DNA of 64,000 nt from positions 124,001-188,000 of the forward strand of contig NZ_FUZK01000002.1 of assembly GCF_900166985.1 (NCBI RefSeq), given 5' to 3'. The notes under the pieces were generated by a model, which had not been told where the DNA came from, did no database searches, and saw nothing but the letters and a program-made list of their open reading frames with translations. Position 1 is the stretch's first letter. Each line of letters opens with the position of its first letter. The stretch is from Acholeplasma oculi (GTDB lineage Bacteria; Bacillota_I; Bacilli_A; Acholeplasmatales; Acholeplasmataceae). This document shows, one piece after another, positions 9,938-19,311 of this stretch. A program made the translations under genes and the position numbers.

Positions 9938-9939
9938 CA

Positions 9940-12078
9940 TTATTCGATAGAACTTTCAATCACTTGTAACTTCTTGTCACTTAATTTAATATGGTCGAAG
10001 AACTTAATCACAGATACATAATAATTTATCTTTTCTTTATTTGAAAATCTTCTATAAATTGAGATGTTTTCACTGGCTTGTTTTAAATCTTGGTTTGGTA
10101 GTTTTCTATCATCATTTTTGTGGTGGCTTGCAGATAGGTATCTATAAATATCATGTATTCCTTTTAATTCTGTTGTACTAAACTTCTCGCTTAAACAATC
10201 ATTTAAGATTAACTTTTTATAATCCGCCTCTAAATCCAATACACCACTAGAACCTCCTGATAAATAAGATGCAATCACAGTTCTTTTTTCGTCGTGTAAT
10301 GTATCCATTGTGACTTTTAAGGTATGTTGTATGAAGTATCTAAATGCTTGCATGTAGATATCTACATTAGTGGTTTTGTCACCTTTATTCAGTAATACAT
10401 CAAAATTTTTAATCAGTTCTATTAAGTATGTTAGTTCGTTTGAAAGCTTTGGATAATTCTTGTATTTTTCTAAGACGTGTTCAAAAGTAATTTGATAATC
10501 CCTTGTTAAATAAGTATGTTCACTCTTTATAATATTTTTATAAAGTGATGATGGAACTTTTACAGCATTCCAATTTGAAATAATTTCTTTTAACTCATCC
10601 ATAACGACATGGTGGTTATTCTTTAATCCATATAAATATATGAAGTTTCTAGCTGTATAAAGTATGTTATACATCACTCTTCTTGAATGTTCTAAATCAT
10701 TCTTTAGACATGATGCAACATCTGGAACAAAAACGTATTTAAAATCTAGTCCTCTACATGCTTCAACATATAATACCTGAACGGTGTTATCGATGGATTC
10801 AAAAACTTGTTGATACCCCTCACTTAAAATATAAAGTATAAATTCTTTTAAATCATTTGATCTAGTTAATCGCTCAAAATGAGCCACCAAATCAAGTATT
10901 ATATTTTGATCCATACTTGCAATAAGCGCTTGATTGAGTATGGATAAAACCAGTTCAAATAGGCTCTTATTGTAATCATTTTTCTCATATTGGTCTACAT
11001 ATTTCATGAGTGCTAAGAAAGCATCACTTTCAATATCTATATGAGGTACATGGATATTCATTCCAATTTTTGCTCTATTTAAAACCGCTTCATAATAAAG
11101 TTTATCTTCTTCGTTTCCAACGATTAAAACGATATCTGAGTATTCTATTCCCTCTTGATGTAATTTCTCTAAATCTTTTATAAGCTCCTCAACTATGTCT
11201 TTTCTAAATTCATGGAATGAAAGCGATGGTCTATAATGTTGATCAATCATATATTTTGAAACCTTATCTATTCTATCTTGATTATGATAGATTAGTGTTA
11301 CAAGTTTCATAATAGATTTATCTGTTTTATAATTATCAACTAACAAAATCTTGCTGAACTTCTTAGAATGATATACTTGATAAAGATAGGTTTCTTTTAA
11401 AGATGTTAAAGATAAATTTTGATCATCATTTCCAAGAACATACAAATCTTGAGTATTATTCGTAAAAGTTTGAATGAATTCAATATATTCATCTTTGTAA
11501 TCTTGTGCATTATCAATCATAGCTGTATGATATGTGCTTATAATTTGTTGTCTTAAAGATTCATTTTTCTTAAGAAGGCTTATCGCATAGGATATTGGAA
11601 TAAACCTCAGTGTAAGTTTTTCCTTTTCTATACGTTCAAAATAAAGATTTTCTGCTTCAATTGTAATGTTGGGATAGATTCTAGGGTTTCTCATGTAATC
11701 CAAATAGATTTTATCTGTTTTACAAAACTGCTTGATACATTCACTTTTAACCGTTTCTAAATATGATTGACTTACAAACTTTTTTTGATAACCTTCAAAA
11801 TCTAAAATAATCTTTAAAGCAAACATATCCATTGTATAAATGGATAGTTTGGATACATCTACTTCATGATTCAACTTTTCTTTGATTTGATACATATCAT
11901 TCATATTGGATGTTAGAATTAATAACTTTTCAATTTGGAGGTGTTGTTTTGAAACTAAATGTAAAACACGTTCGACTAAAACGTGTGTTTTACCAGTTCC
12001 TGCACTCCCTAAAACTAAAAAGCAGGATTCAGATGTTTCAATTGCTTTAAGCTGGTCTTCAGTATAATTGTATTTCAT
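9940..12078 (-). CDS. UvrD/Rep-like superfamily 1 helicase homologue with altered catalytic motifs
   Basis: The 712-residue protein has a good Walker A (GSAGTGKT, 24-31) and the N-terminal Q-motif region YTEDQLKAI. Motif II reads IDNAQD (189-193), so the catalytic Glu of DEAQD is Asn190. Motif III is LGNDDQN. Motif V reads EACRGLDF, and the motif VI region reads YNILYTARNF, where the arginine of the usual TRA is Thr. Nucleotide binding looks possible, but normal ATP hydrolysis and unwinding are doubtful. About 200 C-terminal residues are outside recognisable motifs. It might be a structural or regulatory relative of UvrD. No clear operon partner; the Nudix gene ends 23 bases upstream. Confidence 0.75.
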   Translation of the reverse strand: MKYNYTEDQLKAIETSESCFLVLGSAGTGKTHVLVERVLHLVSKQHLQIEKLLILTSNMNDMYQIKEKLNHEVDVSKLSIYTMDMFALKIILDFEGYQKKFVSQSYLETVKSECIKQFCKTDKIYLDYMRNPRIYPNITIEAENLYFERIEKEKLTLRFIPISYAISLLKKNESLRQQIISTYHTAMIDNAQDYKDEYIEFIQTFTNNTQDLYVLGNDDQNLSLTSLKETYLYQVYHSKKFSKILLVDNYKTDKSIMKLVTLIYHNQDRIDKVSKYMIDQHYRPSLSFHEFRKDIVEELIKDLEKLHQEGIEYSDIVLIVGNEEDKLYYEAVLNRAKIGMNIHVPHIDIESDAFLALMKYVDQYEKNDYNKSLFELVLSILNQALIASMDQNIILDLVAHFERLTRSNDLKEFILYILSEGYQQVFESIDNTVQVLYVEACRGLDFKYVFVPDVASCLKNDLEHSRRVMYNILYTARNFIYLYGLKNNHHVVMDELKEIISNWNAVKVPSSLYKNIIKSEHTYLTRDYQITFEHVLEKYKNYPKLSNELTYLIELIKNFDVLLNKGDKTTNVDIYMQAFRYFIQHTLKVTMDTLHDEKRTVIASYLSGGSSGVLDLEADYKKLILNDCLSEKFSTTELKGIHDIYRYLSASHHKNDDRKLPNQDLKQASENISIYRRFSNKEKINYYVSVIKFFDHIKLSDKKLQVIESSIE

Positions 12079-12101
12079 CGTTATCCCCTAACTTCAACAA
12101 A

Positions 12102-12551
12102 TTATAATTCTATTGTATCAACGAGTACATCATTTTCATAGACTAAAACTATTTCGAAAAACGAAACTTTTGAAAACAGTTTACTTAAAAAGTATTTATC
12201 CCCTTCCCACATAGGAAGTTTGTAGATATCTTTTATATCAACCCAGTGAAGTGTTCCTTCATTAGATGCTTTTAAATTTCCTTTATAAGCATCTGATTTA
12301 AATAAATATATTTTTTCTTCGTAATCAATATTCTTAAAATAAACATTACCTACATGTTGGTAGTTTAATAGATCCAGATTGGTTTCTTCTTTGGTTTCTC
12401 TAATGAGCGCATCCTCAATCGATTCACCAATCTTAATTTTTCCACCAATACCTAAATATTTTCCCTCATTCATATCTTTTTTTGTCTTATGAATGAGTAA
12501 AACTTGATCTGACTTTATGATATAAACCAAAACGGTTTCTAATATATTCAT
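12102..12551 (-). CDS. Nudix hydrolase (MutT-like, 8-oxo-dGTP diphosphatase type)
   Basis: The 149-residue protein carries a Nudix box GESIEDALIRETKEE preceded by GIGGKIKI. It matches GX5EX7REUXEEXGU except that the final Gly is Asn. Nudix enzymes hydrolyse nucleoside diphosphates linked to another group, and the LGIGGKI context fits the MutT/8-oxo-dGTP branch. The ATG at 12551 overlaps the TGA of the preceding acetyltransferase reading frame as ATGA, which decides the start. An eight-codon longer reading has no support. Coupling to the broken acetyltransferase means its translation may depend on reinitiation. Confidence 0.85.
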   Translation of the reverse strand: MNILETVLVYIIKSDQVLLIHKTKKDMNEGKYLGIGGKIKIGESIEDALIRETKEETNLDLLNYQHVGNVYFKNIDYEEKIYLFKSDAYKGNLKASNEGTLHWVDIKDIYKLPMWEGDKYFLSKLFSKVSFFEIVLVYENDVLVDTIEL

Positions 12552-13051
12552 AAATCCAATCTCATGAGTTCCCAATCGATATAACGATTTTCTAATTTTA
12601 CCGCATTTTTTGCAACACCATAGGATTTAAATCCAAATGATTCATAGAGTTTAATGGCTCTTAGATTTGTTGTTGCAACCTCTAATAAAATCATTTCAAT
12701 GAATCCAGAATTTTTTGCATAATCTATAACTTGATTCATTAAGAGTTTGGATACACCTTTACCCCAATATGACTTTAAAACAGATATTGCAAGTTCTGCT
12801 TTATGTTGAATTCTAGGTTTAGTTGATGTATGAATCTATGCATTACCAATAATCAAATCTTTATCTTTTACAATATACATTTTTGCATAAGGACTTTGAT
12901 TCATTCGTTCCAAAAGAGTTTCTTCTTCCTTAAGTGAAAGTGGAATACCTTCGTTACCAAAGAGTAAAAAGTCGGTTTCACCACCCACTTTTTTTAAATA
13001 CTCAAGCATATCTTTCGCATCTTCTTTTTGAACAAGTCTAATTTCAAACAT
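12548..13051 (-). pseudogene. GNAT acetyltransferase interrupted by one in-frame TAG
   Basis: Reading from ATG 13051 gives an N-terminal GNAT half (FEIRLVQKEDAKDMLEYL to DLIIGNA), then TAG at 12838-12836. The same frame continues without shift to the C-terminal half (LAISVLKSYWGKGVSKLLMN, then NLRAIKLYESFGF), ending at 12548. Only the single stop breaks a normal 167-codon GNAT gene. The acetyl-CoA loop region SYWGKGVSKLL and the C-terminal LYESFGF motif are intact. The 5' end overlaps the membrane protein gene and the 3' end overlaps the Nudix start. A sequencing error, a recent nonsense mutation or readthrough are all possible. Confidence 0.8.
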
Positions 13052-13511
13052 CAAATCTTTCCTTTACCGATTCTTTCATGATCTTGTGTAATGTACTTAC
13101 GACATCTTCACATTGACTAATATTTCTAATCTTATAATTTTTGTTATCTGTCTTAAAAATAACAGCTCCAGATGTGAATGTCATACCTCTGGATTTGTCT
13201 CTTCTAGAAAGTATAGTTTCTACATCTTTAATTGGGATGGTGATGGTTTTTTTTCGATGAAATATATAGAAATATTGATCATCATAACCAATCGATTCAT
13301 ATGGTTTTCTTAAGTCATAAATGATAGCCAAAATTAATGTTACAATAAAACCTAATGGTAATAGTAGTATATAGTAAACATCAGAGTCTATATTTGGATT
13401 TGAACTTTCTAGTAATGACGAAATAAAGAATATTTCTACCATAAACATGATGAATATCATAAACCCGTAGAATGCTACAAAACCTCTTGCTTGATGCCCT
13501 ACAATTTTCAT
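13044..13511 (-). CDS. Small membrane protein with C-terminal PH-like domain
   Basis: The 155-residue protein has two hydrophobic segments (near FVAFYGFMIFIMFMVEIFF and YYILLLPLGFIVTLILAII) and then a cytoplasmic beta-rich domain. That domain contains ITIPIKDVETILSRRDKSRG and later ISQCEDVVSTLHKIM. The spacing and the CEDV...KIM ending are shared with the protein at 54895-55317, so the two are paralogues. I chose the ATG at 13511, eight bases after AAGGAG; a GTG three codons earlier sits inside the ribosome site. It overlaps the GNAT gene start. Function unknown. Confidence 0.6.
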   Translation of the reverse strand: MKIVGHQARGFVAFYGFMIFIMFMVEIFFISSLLESSNPNIDSDVYYILLLPLGFIVTLILAIIYDLRKPYESIGYDDQYFYIFHRKKTITIPIKDVETILSRRDKSRGMTFTSGAVIFKTDNKNYKIRNISQCEDVVSTLHKIMKESVKERFDV

Positions 13512-13666
13512 ATGAGACACTCCTTATATATAAAAATAAACGATGATACATAAATCATAACTTTTGTTTGATGAATTGCTTTTATAGAATTATTTTACAT
13601 GAAACTAATTGAATTAACAATCTATATATTAACTAATATAAACAGCCTATCTAAAAATAATTATTT

Positions 13667-14518
13667 TCAAATAGGTAAATACATCTCATACTGAGCAAGG
13701 GGTTGTTTAAAGAAATCTAATCTTAATAAAAAGTTCTTAAGTTTATCATTGTTGGTGAAACTAATGGATAGTTTTTTTAGATCCATGAGCTTTACCATCT
13801 CATAAATTAAGTACTTACTGATTCCCATCAAACGGTTGTTGGGAATCATGGAAATATAATAGATTTTACCTGTATTTTGTATAGCAATGACACCAATAAG
13901 TTTTTCACCTTCAAATGCACCGTAATAAAGAATATCTTTTAAATGTCTTTGATAATCAAAATCATTTTGCCAGTTGATATGCATTCTGTCATGTTCTAAA
14001 TAAAATGATTTTGTAGTCTCAAGATCAATCATTTTAATTTCGATACCATTGGGTTTTACTGCATAAATATCTTTAGGTGATAAATGCTGATAAAAATTTA
14101 AATCATAACTAATTTCATATCCTTGTTTCAAATAAAATGAAATTGCTTTTTCATTGCCTTTAATGACTTCTAAAAATAATTGTTTGCACTTGTGTTCAAC
14201 TGCGATTTCATGATGTAACTTAAATAAATTTTGAGCAACACCTTTGTTTCTATAAGATTGATCTACAGCGAGTGTGCCACATCTTAAGGTTTTAACCCCT
14301 TCATACACCTTAATACCTCCAAGCATCAAACCCACCGGGATTAAACCATCTAAAGCCATTACTGAGTTTTCAAGTTGATTTCCTTCAATCTTTAAAAAGA
14401 GTTCTTTAAATCGATCAAGGGTTAAATCAAACTTAATGATATAATCAGAAAATCCCTTGTTAAAGGCATGATACATCTTTTCTATATCAGATACTTCATA
14501 TCGTTTATACGTAATCAT
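13667..14518 (-). CDS. GNAT-family N-acetyltransferase with two GNAT-like domains
   Basis: The 283-residue protein has an N-terminal GNAT domain with LAVDQSYRNKGVAQNLFKLH (the acetyl-CoA pyrophosphate loop) and AISFYLKQGYEI. The C-terminal half contains GVIAIQNTGKIYYISMIP and ISKYLIYEMVKLM and looks like a second, more degenerate GNAT fold. Such proteins transfer acetyl groups to amines; the substrate is unknown. The ATG has AAAGGAGAGA just upstream, inside the end of the previous gene, with a four-base ATGA overlap. Confidence 0.8.
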   Translation of the reverse strand: MITYKRYEVSDIEKMYHAFNKGFSDYIIKFDLTLDRFKELFLKIEGNQLENSVMALDGLIPVGLMLGGIKVYEGVKTLRCGTLAVDQSYRNKGVAQNLFKLHHEIAVEHKCKQLFLEVIKGNEKAISFYLKQGYEISYDLNFYQHLSPKDIYAVKPNGIEIKMIDLETTKSFYLEHDRMHINWQNDFDYQRHLKDILYYGAFEGEKLIGVIAIQNTGKIYYISMIPNNRLMGISKYLIYEMVKLMDLKKLSISFTNNDKLKNFLLRLDFFKQPLAQYEMYLPI

Positions 14519-15216
14519 GCTTTCTCTCCTTTGAGTTTTTTATGAATAAACTTAAATAGATGTTTTGAATATGTTTTGAGTTTCAGATCACTTACTATGC
14601 CTGGATAAAAATAACTATTAGAAGGATGATAATCTTCATTGATTAAGTCACTAAATCTCACTTGATTGAGATTATCTATTAAGAATTTTTGGTAATAAGA
14701 TTTTAGTTTGTCTTGAAGTTCTATATCTTCAGTTTCCATATATGCAATATAATACAAAGTAATTCCTCGGTCCCTATTTTTTAATCCGTCGATATAAGTA
14801 ATAATTTTATCAATTTCAGAATCATGTGTACTTAAATCTTCTACAACAACATAGATATCTTTTCTTCTATACATCGAAGCATGTTTTATAGCAAGTTCAT
14901 TTGTCTTAAAATAAGGACTTAAATGGATGAGATTTAATAAATCTTCATATGTGTGTTTGAACTCAAAAGTTAATAGATTTGTATTCTCTTTAATACGTTT
15001 AATTTTATTTAAGTTTTCATATCCTTGATATCGTTTAAAATAAATCTTTAGAGGTATGATCAATGAAATCATCAGTAGAATACCTGAAATCTTTAAAGGA
15101 TTATTTCCAATAATATCACCAATACCTAAGAGTATAAATCCGACTAAAATTACTAAACCGTTTAAACTTAAAAAAATATTATATTCACGTTTTGTAAAGG
15201 GTTTATCATTTTTCAT
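14515..15216 (-). CDS. Membrane protein of unknown function
   Basis: The 233-residue protein has two adjacent N-terminal hydrophobic helices (IFLSLNGLVILVGFILLGI and LKISGILLMISLIIPLKIYF). A soluble part with a mixed alpha/beta pattern follows, including LSTHDSEIDKIITYIDGL. I do not recognise the family. It overlaps the genes on both sides (11 bases upstream, 4 bases downstream), so it is in one operon with the two-domain acetyltransferase and the small upstream gene. Confidence 0.6.
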   Translation of the reverse strand: MKNDKPFTKREYNIFLSLNGLVILVGFILLGIGDIIGNNPLKISGILLMISLIIPLKIYFKRYQGYENLNKIKRIKENTNLLTFEFKHTYEDLLNLIHLSPYFKTNELAIKHASMYRRKDIYVVVEDLSTHDSEIDKIITYIDGLKNRDRGITLYYIAYMETEDIELQDKLKSYYQKFLIDNLNQVRFSDLINEDYHPSNSYFYPGIVSDLKLKTYSKHLFKFIHKKLKGEKA

Positions 15217-15394
15217 AGGTGCGTAACTTCTCTTTCATCAGTAGTACCGAAATCTCTAATGCTTCAACTCTCCTGATGATTAGTGTTTGTTGGGACTTAT
15301 TTAATTTATTTAAATCAATCGCATGAATCTTATTTAAAATAGATTCCACTTGTTTAATAGATTCAATTAATTTATCTTTATTGATTTCAACCAC
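15206..15394 (-). CDS. Small hypothetical protein
   Basis: An open frame reaches back to an ATG at 15466, but that start lies inside the terminator hairpin of the pectinesterase gene. AAAGAGG followed seven bases later by GTG at 15394 is a better start and gives about 62 residues. The product is charged and helical (INKDKLIESIKQVESILNKI, then LNKSQQTLIIRRVEAL), likely a short coiled coil. It overlaps the next gene by 11 bases. No family recognised. Confidence 0.5.
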   Translation of the reverse strand: MVEINKDKLIESIKQVESILNKIHAIDLNKLNKSQQTLIIRRVEALEISVLLMKEKLRTYEK

Positions 15395-15455
15395 AGTATA
15401 ACCTCTTTGTTTATCTATATACTTATTATATAACGATACTGGCCATTTTAAATCA

Positions 15456-15493
15456 ATAACCACCACTTCTCAATTATAGGAAGTGGTGGTTAT
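15456..15493 (-). terminator. Terminator of the pectinesterase gene
   Basis: A 14-base-pair stem (ATAACCACCACTTC pairing with GAAGTGGTGGTTAT) with a ten-base loop follows the stop of the pectinesterase gene. The minus-strand tail is only moderately T-rich. It separates the gene from the small operon that follows. Confidence 0.7.
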
Positions 15494-15508
15494 GTTTTTT
15501 ACTATTAT

Positions 15509-18500
15509 TTACTTGTTGCTAGGTAGTAAACCTATTAAGTCATCGAGTTGCCCTTGATAATCAAATGTATTTGTAAACGTCACTTGACCATTGGTTGTTC
15601 CAAAGAATACATCTTTATCCATATAGAGGGATGCTTCATTTTCTGTTAATAGTTTACCATTGGTTGTCTTAGATAATATATTACCTAAAATGTCTTTATT
15701 TTGATACTCGAAGAACCTTGCATTTAAAGGATTGTTACCAGACATTTCTGTCCATCCTCTAGGATTGATATGTACATCCAATGTATTATCAATATATGCT
15801 ATGGCTGCATCTTTATCCCAAGGTCTTCCTAAGTCAACAGAACCCGTTGGTACACCTTCTTCAAATGTAAATGTATTTTGATAGAATACATAACCGTATG
15901 TTAAGAGTTGTGAAGAGCTTGTATTATATCCTTTGTTAGTTGCAATAACTCCTGTTGATCTTGCTAAACTCTTAATCTCTGAAGATTCAAAGAATGCAGG
16001 ACCACCATTACCGAAGATAAAGTCTACAACACCTTCAATATAAACATCATAATAATATTGACGTCCTTGTTTTGCATATAAGGTATCTTGATACCCTTTA
16101 AAATTAACACGGTAGAATACGACTTGATCTGCCTCATTCACTAAGGCAACACCTTGTTTATTTGCAAGATTAGATTTATTATAATCAAAGTCATTTTGAA
16201 TGGTAAGGTTTGTTGCATTAAAATTCGTTGCAGAACTCTTAATAGAAATGGATGCAGAACCTTGTGTACCCCATTCAATACCAGTTGGTTGTAGCATACT
16301 AGAAGCTGCTCCGTATGTTAATACGGTTAAGTCTCTATCTTCTCCAACAAGTGTAAGATTAGGTACTGTAATTGTTAATTTTTCTCTGTATATTCCATTT
16401 TTAATATACATAATTTTTTTAACAGTGGATGCATAATTTTGATTGACTAAGAATTGGTGTGCAGATTTTACAGTTTTAAATGTAAAGTTATCTGAAACTA
16501 TATCACCATCTAATCCTTCATAGCTTCCATCAACTGTTAAATTGACAGTTGTTGGATTGGATTCATCCTTTTCATGTACTTTAATATAAATTGTAACAGG
16601 TTCAAATGTTTTATATGTTACAACAACTGGATATACACCTTTTAAAGATAAATTAAGTGCCTCTGTATTAAGTGTATACTCTGTATCTTTTAAGATGATA
16701 AATGAACCATCATCCACCATAGACTTCACTACAAAACTATCCATATTCAGTGTTTGGTTTACCATATAGGTTTCTTTAAAGAGGAGCGTATCAACTTCAA
16801 TATGCGTAACTTCAACAACATCTACCATAAAGAATTTCACCTCACCCTTATAAATGATACGTACTTCATAACTTCCTGATGTATTGGTATCAAAATCATC
16901 TGTTTCTACTGTATAACTGGATGGTTCGAGTAACTGACTTGAACCATCTGAGAATGTTGCATATACTTGTAGGTTCGTTAGATCGAGTGCTTCACCTACT
17001 AAATAATATTTTTTAACTTGATTTGAAGAAACAGAGAACCCTGTTTCTTCTACAGGTCCTGTAGCACCTGTTTCTCTGACTAATGTTCCATTTAACGCTT
17101 TAAAGAATGTTTGATTAAATCCACTTGTTTCAAACCACTCATCTGTAATTTCACTACTTAATAATCCAGTACCTTCTGGCATTGTTATAGGGTTTGTTCC
17201 TACAACAAAGACTGTGGATTCTGTTTGATAGAATGCATTGGTTAAGGTATTTGTTGATCCACTTGGGCCATTTCCTGAGCCAATCTTAACTGTATTAGTC
17301 CCAGATGTTTGAGTGATATGGCTAATGAAGATAAAGTTAGCATTCATTGTAGAACCAGATACATTCGTACCTAAAACTGTACCAACATTCTTAGCACTTA
17401 CTACTCCGCCTTTAGCAACCACTTGAGATACATTTAATACCACACCAGATGCATTTAATCTGCCCATAATGATACCTGCAGCTTGGTTTGGAGCTTTGAC
17501 CCAAGATTCAAAATAAACATTTTCTACATTAATGGTGACTGCTTTTCTAGCTGCACCAATTAAACCACCTACATAAGAGTTACCTTCAACCCAGTGGTTT
17601 TCATCATTTATAACTGTAATATTCTTAACTGTTATTTCTGTTGCTGCTGAATCATTTACAACATCTCCAAAAAGAAGCGCTGCATAAGAACCTGCATGAA
17701 TAACGGATACATTATAGAATTCAATATCTTGGAAGGTTGCTCCACCTTGAGCATAAGCACTTATAAAAGCGCTTGATTCACTAGAACCACCACCGTTGTG
17801 GATAGAGTTGCTAAATTTAACGTTTTTAACAATACCACCATTTAAGACTTCTTTAAATAAGAATCCCATTTTATTACCAGAACCATTAATAACGGCATTA
17901 CTGATGGTAAATCCATTACCATCAAATGTACCACCAAATGTTTTACTACTTCCTGTTAATGTAACGCCACTCATATCAATATCATTCATGAGTTGGTATA
18001 ATCCTTCACCACCATTAACAATCAAGTCTAACAAATCTTCTGATGTATAAATTAATGTTCCTTCAGGTAATACAACTGTTTCTTCAAACTTAGCATATAA
18101 GACTACATCTTCTAGAGTATCTAATTCAATTGTTGTTACAGGTGTTTCATCTTCTAAATCCAAGAACCAACCGATAAATGTCATACCTTCTAAACTAGCA
18201 GTTTTTAATAGAGGTGTTGTTTCTACTGTAAAGGTTAAATCCCCTTCAGTAGATAATGTAGCACCTTCAGGTATTTCATATACAATATCAAATACCATGA
18301 TTTCAAATACAGGTAATAATATTAAATCGCCCGTTACAAGTGTTACTTCAAAATTAAATAGGTTTGTTCCATCTAAAGACCATCCTTTAAACTCAAATCC
18401 AATCTTGGTTGGTTCTGTTAAAGGTTGGTTTACCTTTTGGTTATTTTCAACAACTACTTTACTAAACTCATTACCTTCCGCATCTTTAAAGATTACGTCA

Positions 18501-19081
18501 AATTCGGTGACAACAACAACTGGTGTAAATTTTGCATATAGCGTTGTATTGTTTGTAACTTTATCTAAATCAAAGTTCCAAAGTGTTATAAAACTTGCTT
18601 CTTTATACCATCCATCAAATGTATGGTCTGCTTTTGTAGGATCTGTAGGTTTAACGATAAGTCCATTCTTTAAAACGGTTTGATTTGGAACCGTTGAACC
18701 ACCACTTGATTCGAATGTAACTGTATACGATTCTTGAGCAAGTTTTACGACTGTTAGAGATATTGTTACATCTTCACTAAAGTCTAAATAACTAACTGTT
18801 GCCGTTAACAAGACTGTTACATCCCCTGTTTCAAAACTAGGTCGATTAACCACACCATTTGATGTAAGATATTCTGGTTTATCACTAGACCAACTCACTT
18901 CAAAAGTAATCCCTTCAACAGTAACTTCTGTTGGTAAAGTGATATTAGAACTTACCTCACTTGGTATATTAAAAACTTCCTCATCAATAAGCTCACCATA
19001 GTTTATAGAAACACCATCACAAGCAACTAAGATGAAAGCTGTAAGTAAAATAGATACTACAACGAATACTTTTTTTAACAT
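15509..19081 (-). CDS. Secreted pectin methylesterase lipoprotein with InlB-type repeats
   Basis: The 1190-residue protein has a lipoprotein signal ending ILVAC (Cys21). It has three InlB/Listeria-Bacteroides-type repeats at about 118-335 (for example FDGWYKEASFITLWNFDL). A beta-helix-like region follows (IDMSGVTLTG to GGTFDGNGFTISN), then two bacterial Ig-like modules. The C-terminal pectinesterase domain (about 860-1150) has GYQDTLYA, VVDFIFGNGG and VDLGRPWD, which hold the two catalytic Asp and the Arg. Pectin methylesterase removes methyl esters from pectin; here it would act outside the cell, anchored by lipid. The gene is monocistronic with its own promoter, a LacI/CcpA-like operator and a terminator. 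Confidence 0.9.
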   Translation of the reverse strand: MLKKVFVVVSILLTAFILVACDGVSINYGELIDEEVFNIPSEVSSNITLPTEVTVEGITFEVSWSSDKPEYLTSNGVVNRPSFETGDVTVLLTATVSYLDFSEDVTISLTVVKLAQESYTVTFESSGGSTVPNQTVLKNGLIVKPTDPTKADHTFDGWYKEASFITLWNFDLDKVTNNTTLYAKFTPVVVVTEFDVIFKDAEGNEFSKVVVENNQKVNQPLTEPTKIGFEFKGWSLDGTNLFNFEVTLVTGDLILLPVFEIMVFDIVYEIPEGATLSTEGDLTFTVETTPLLKTASLEGMTFIGWFLDLEDETPVTTIELDTLEDVVLYAKFEETVVLPEGTLIYTSEDLLDLIVNGGEGLYQLMNDIDMSGVTLTGSSKTFGGTFDGNGFTISNAVINGSGNKMGFLFKEVLNGGIVKNVKFSNSIHNGGGSSESSAFISAYAQGGATFQDIEFYNVSVIHAGSYAALLFGDVVNDSAATEITVKNITVINDENHWVEGNSYVGGLIGAARKAVTINVENVYFESWVKAPNQAAGIIMGRLNASGVVLNVSQVVAKGGVVSAKNVGTVLGTNVSGSTMNANFIFISHITQTSGTNTVKIGSGNGPSGSTNTLTNAFYQTESTVFVVGTNPITMPEGTGLLSSEITDEWFETSGFNQTFFKALNGTLVRETGATGPVEETGFSVSSNQVKKYYLVGEALDLTNLQVYATFSDGSSQLLEPSSYTVETDDFDTNTSGSYEVRIIYKGEVKFFMVDVVEVTHIEVDTLLFKETYMVNQTLNMDSFVVKSMVDDGSFIILKDTEYTLNTEALNLSLKGVYPVVVTYKTFEPVTIYIKVHEKDESNPTTVNLTVDGSYEGLDGDIVSDNFTFKTVKSAHQFLVNQNYASTVKKIMYIKNGIYREKLTITVPNLTLVGEDRDLTVLTYGAASSMLQPTGIEWGTQGSASISIKSSATNFNATNLTIQNDFDYNKSNLANKQGVALVNEADQVVFYRVNFKGYQDTLYAKQGRQYYYDVYIEGVVDFIFGNGGPAFFESSEIKSLARSTGVIATNKGYNTSSSQLLTYGYVFYQNTFTFEEGVPTGSVDLGRPWDKDAAIAYIDNTLDVHINPRGWTEMSGNNPLNARFFEYQNKDILGNILSKTTNGKLLTENEASLYMDKDVFFGTTNGQVTFTNTFDYQGQLDDLIGLLPSNK

Positions 19082-19107
19082 GGATTCAATTTCCCCTTTT
19101 TTATAAA

Positions 19108-19157
19108 TGTAAACGCTTCACAATTCATAAATATACATGAAAAAATAGTAAAGTCAA
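19108..19157 (-). promoter_or_regulatory. Pectinesterase promoter with LacI/CcpA-type operator
   Basis: On the minus strand, -35 TTGACT (19157-19152) and -10 TATATT (19135-19130) are 16 bases apart. Overlapping the expected start site is the near-palindrome TGTGAAGCGTTTACA (19122-19108). This resembles LacI-family operators and partly the catabolite (cre) box core. Carbon-source repression is a reasonable inference. Confidence 0.6.
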
Positions 19158-19169
19158 TGCTTTTGAATC

Positions 19170-19212
19170 AAAAAAAGACCCATATGGAACTTTGTCTATA
19201 ATGGCGTCTTTT
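19170..19212 (-). terminator. Terminator of the prephenate dehydratase gene
   Basis: On the minus strand AAAAGAC and GCCAT pair with ATGG and GTCTTTT around a loop, followed by a run of T. It lies about 100 bases after the pheA stop and before the pectinesterase promoter. Confidence 0.65.
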
Positions 19213-19311
19213 GTGTGTTTATTAATAGTCATAAGTCTTTATATATAGACAAATCAACTCTAGGTATTTGTTAGGGAATTCTTGAAGGAATTACCCATCT
19301 TATAAACTTCA

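Noticed and set aside
18297-18683. Plus-strand 128-residue frame inside the pectinesterase gene
   Set aside because: Antisense of the InlB-type repeats; no ribosome site.
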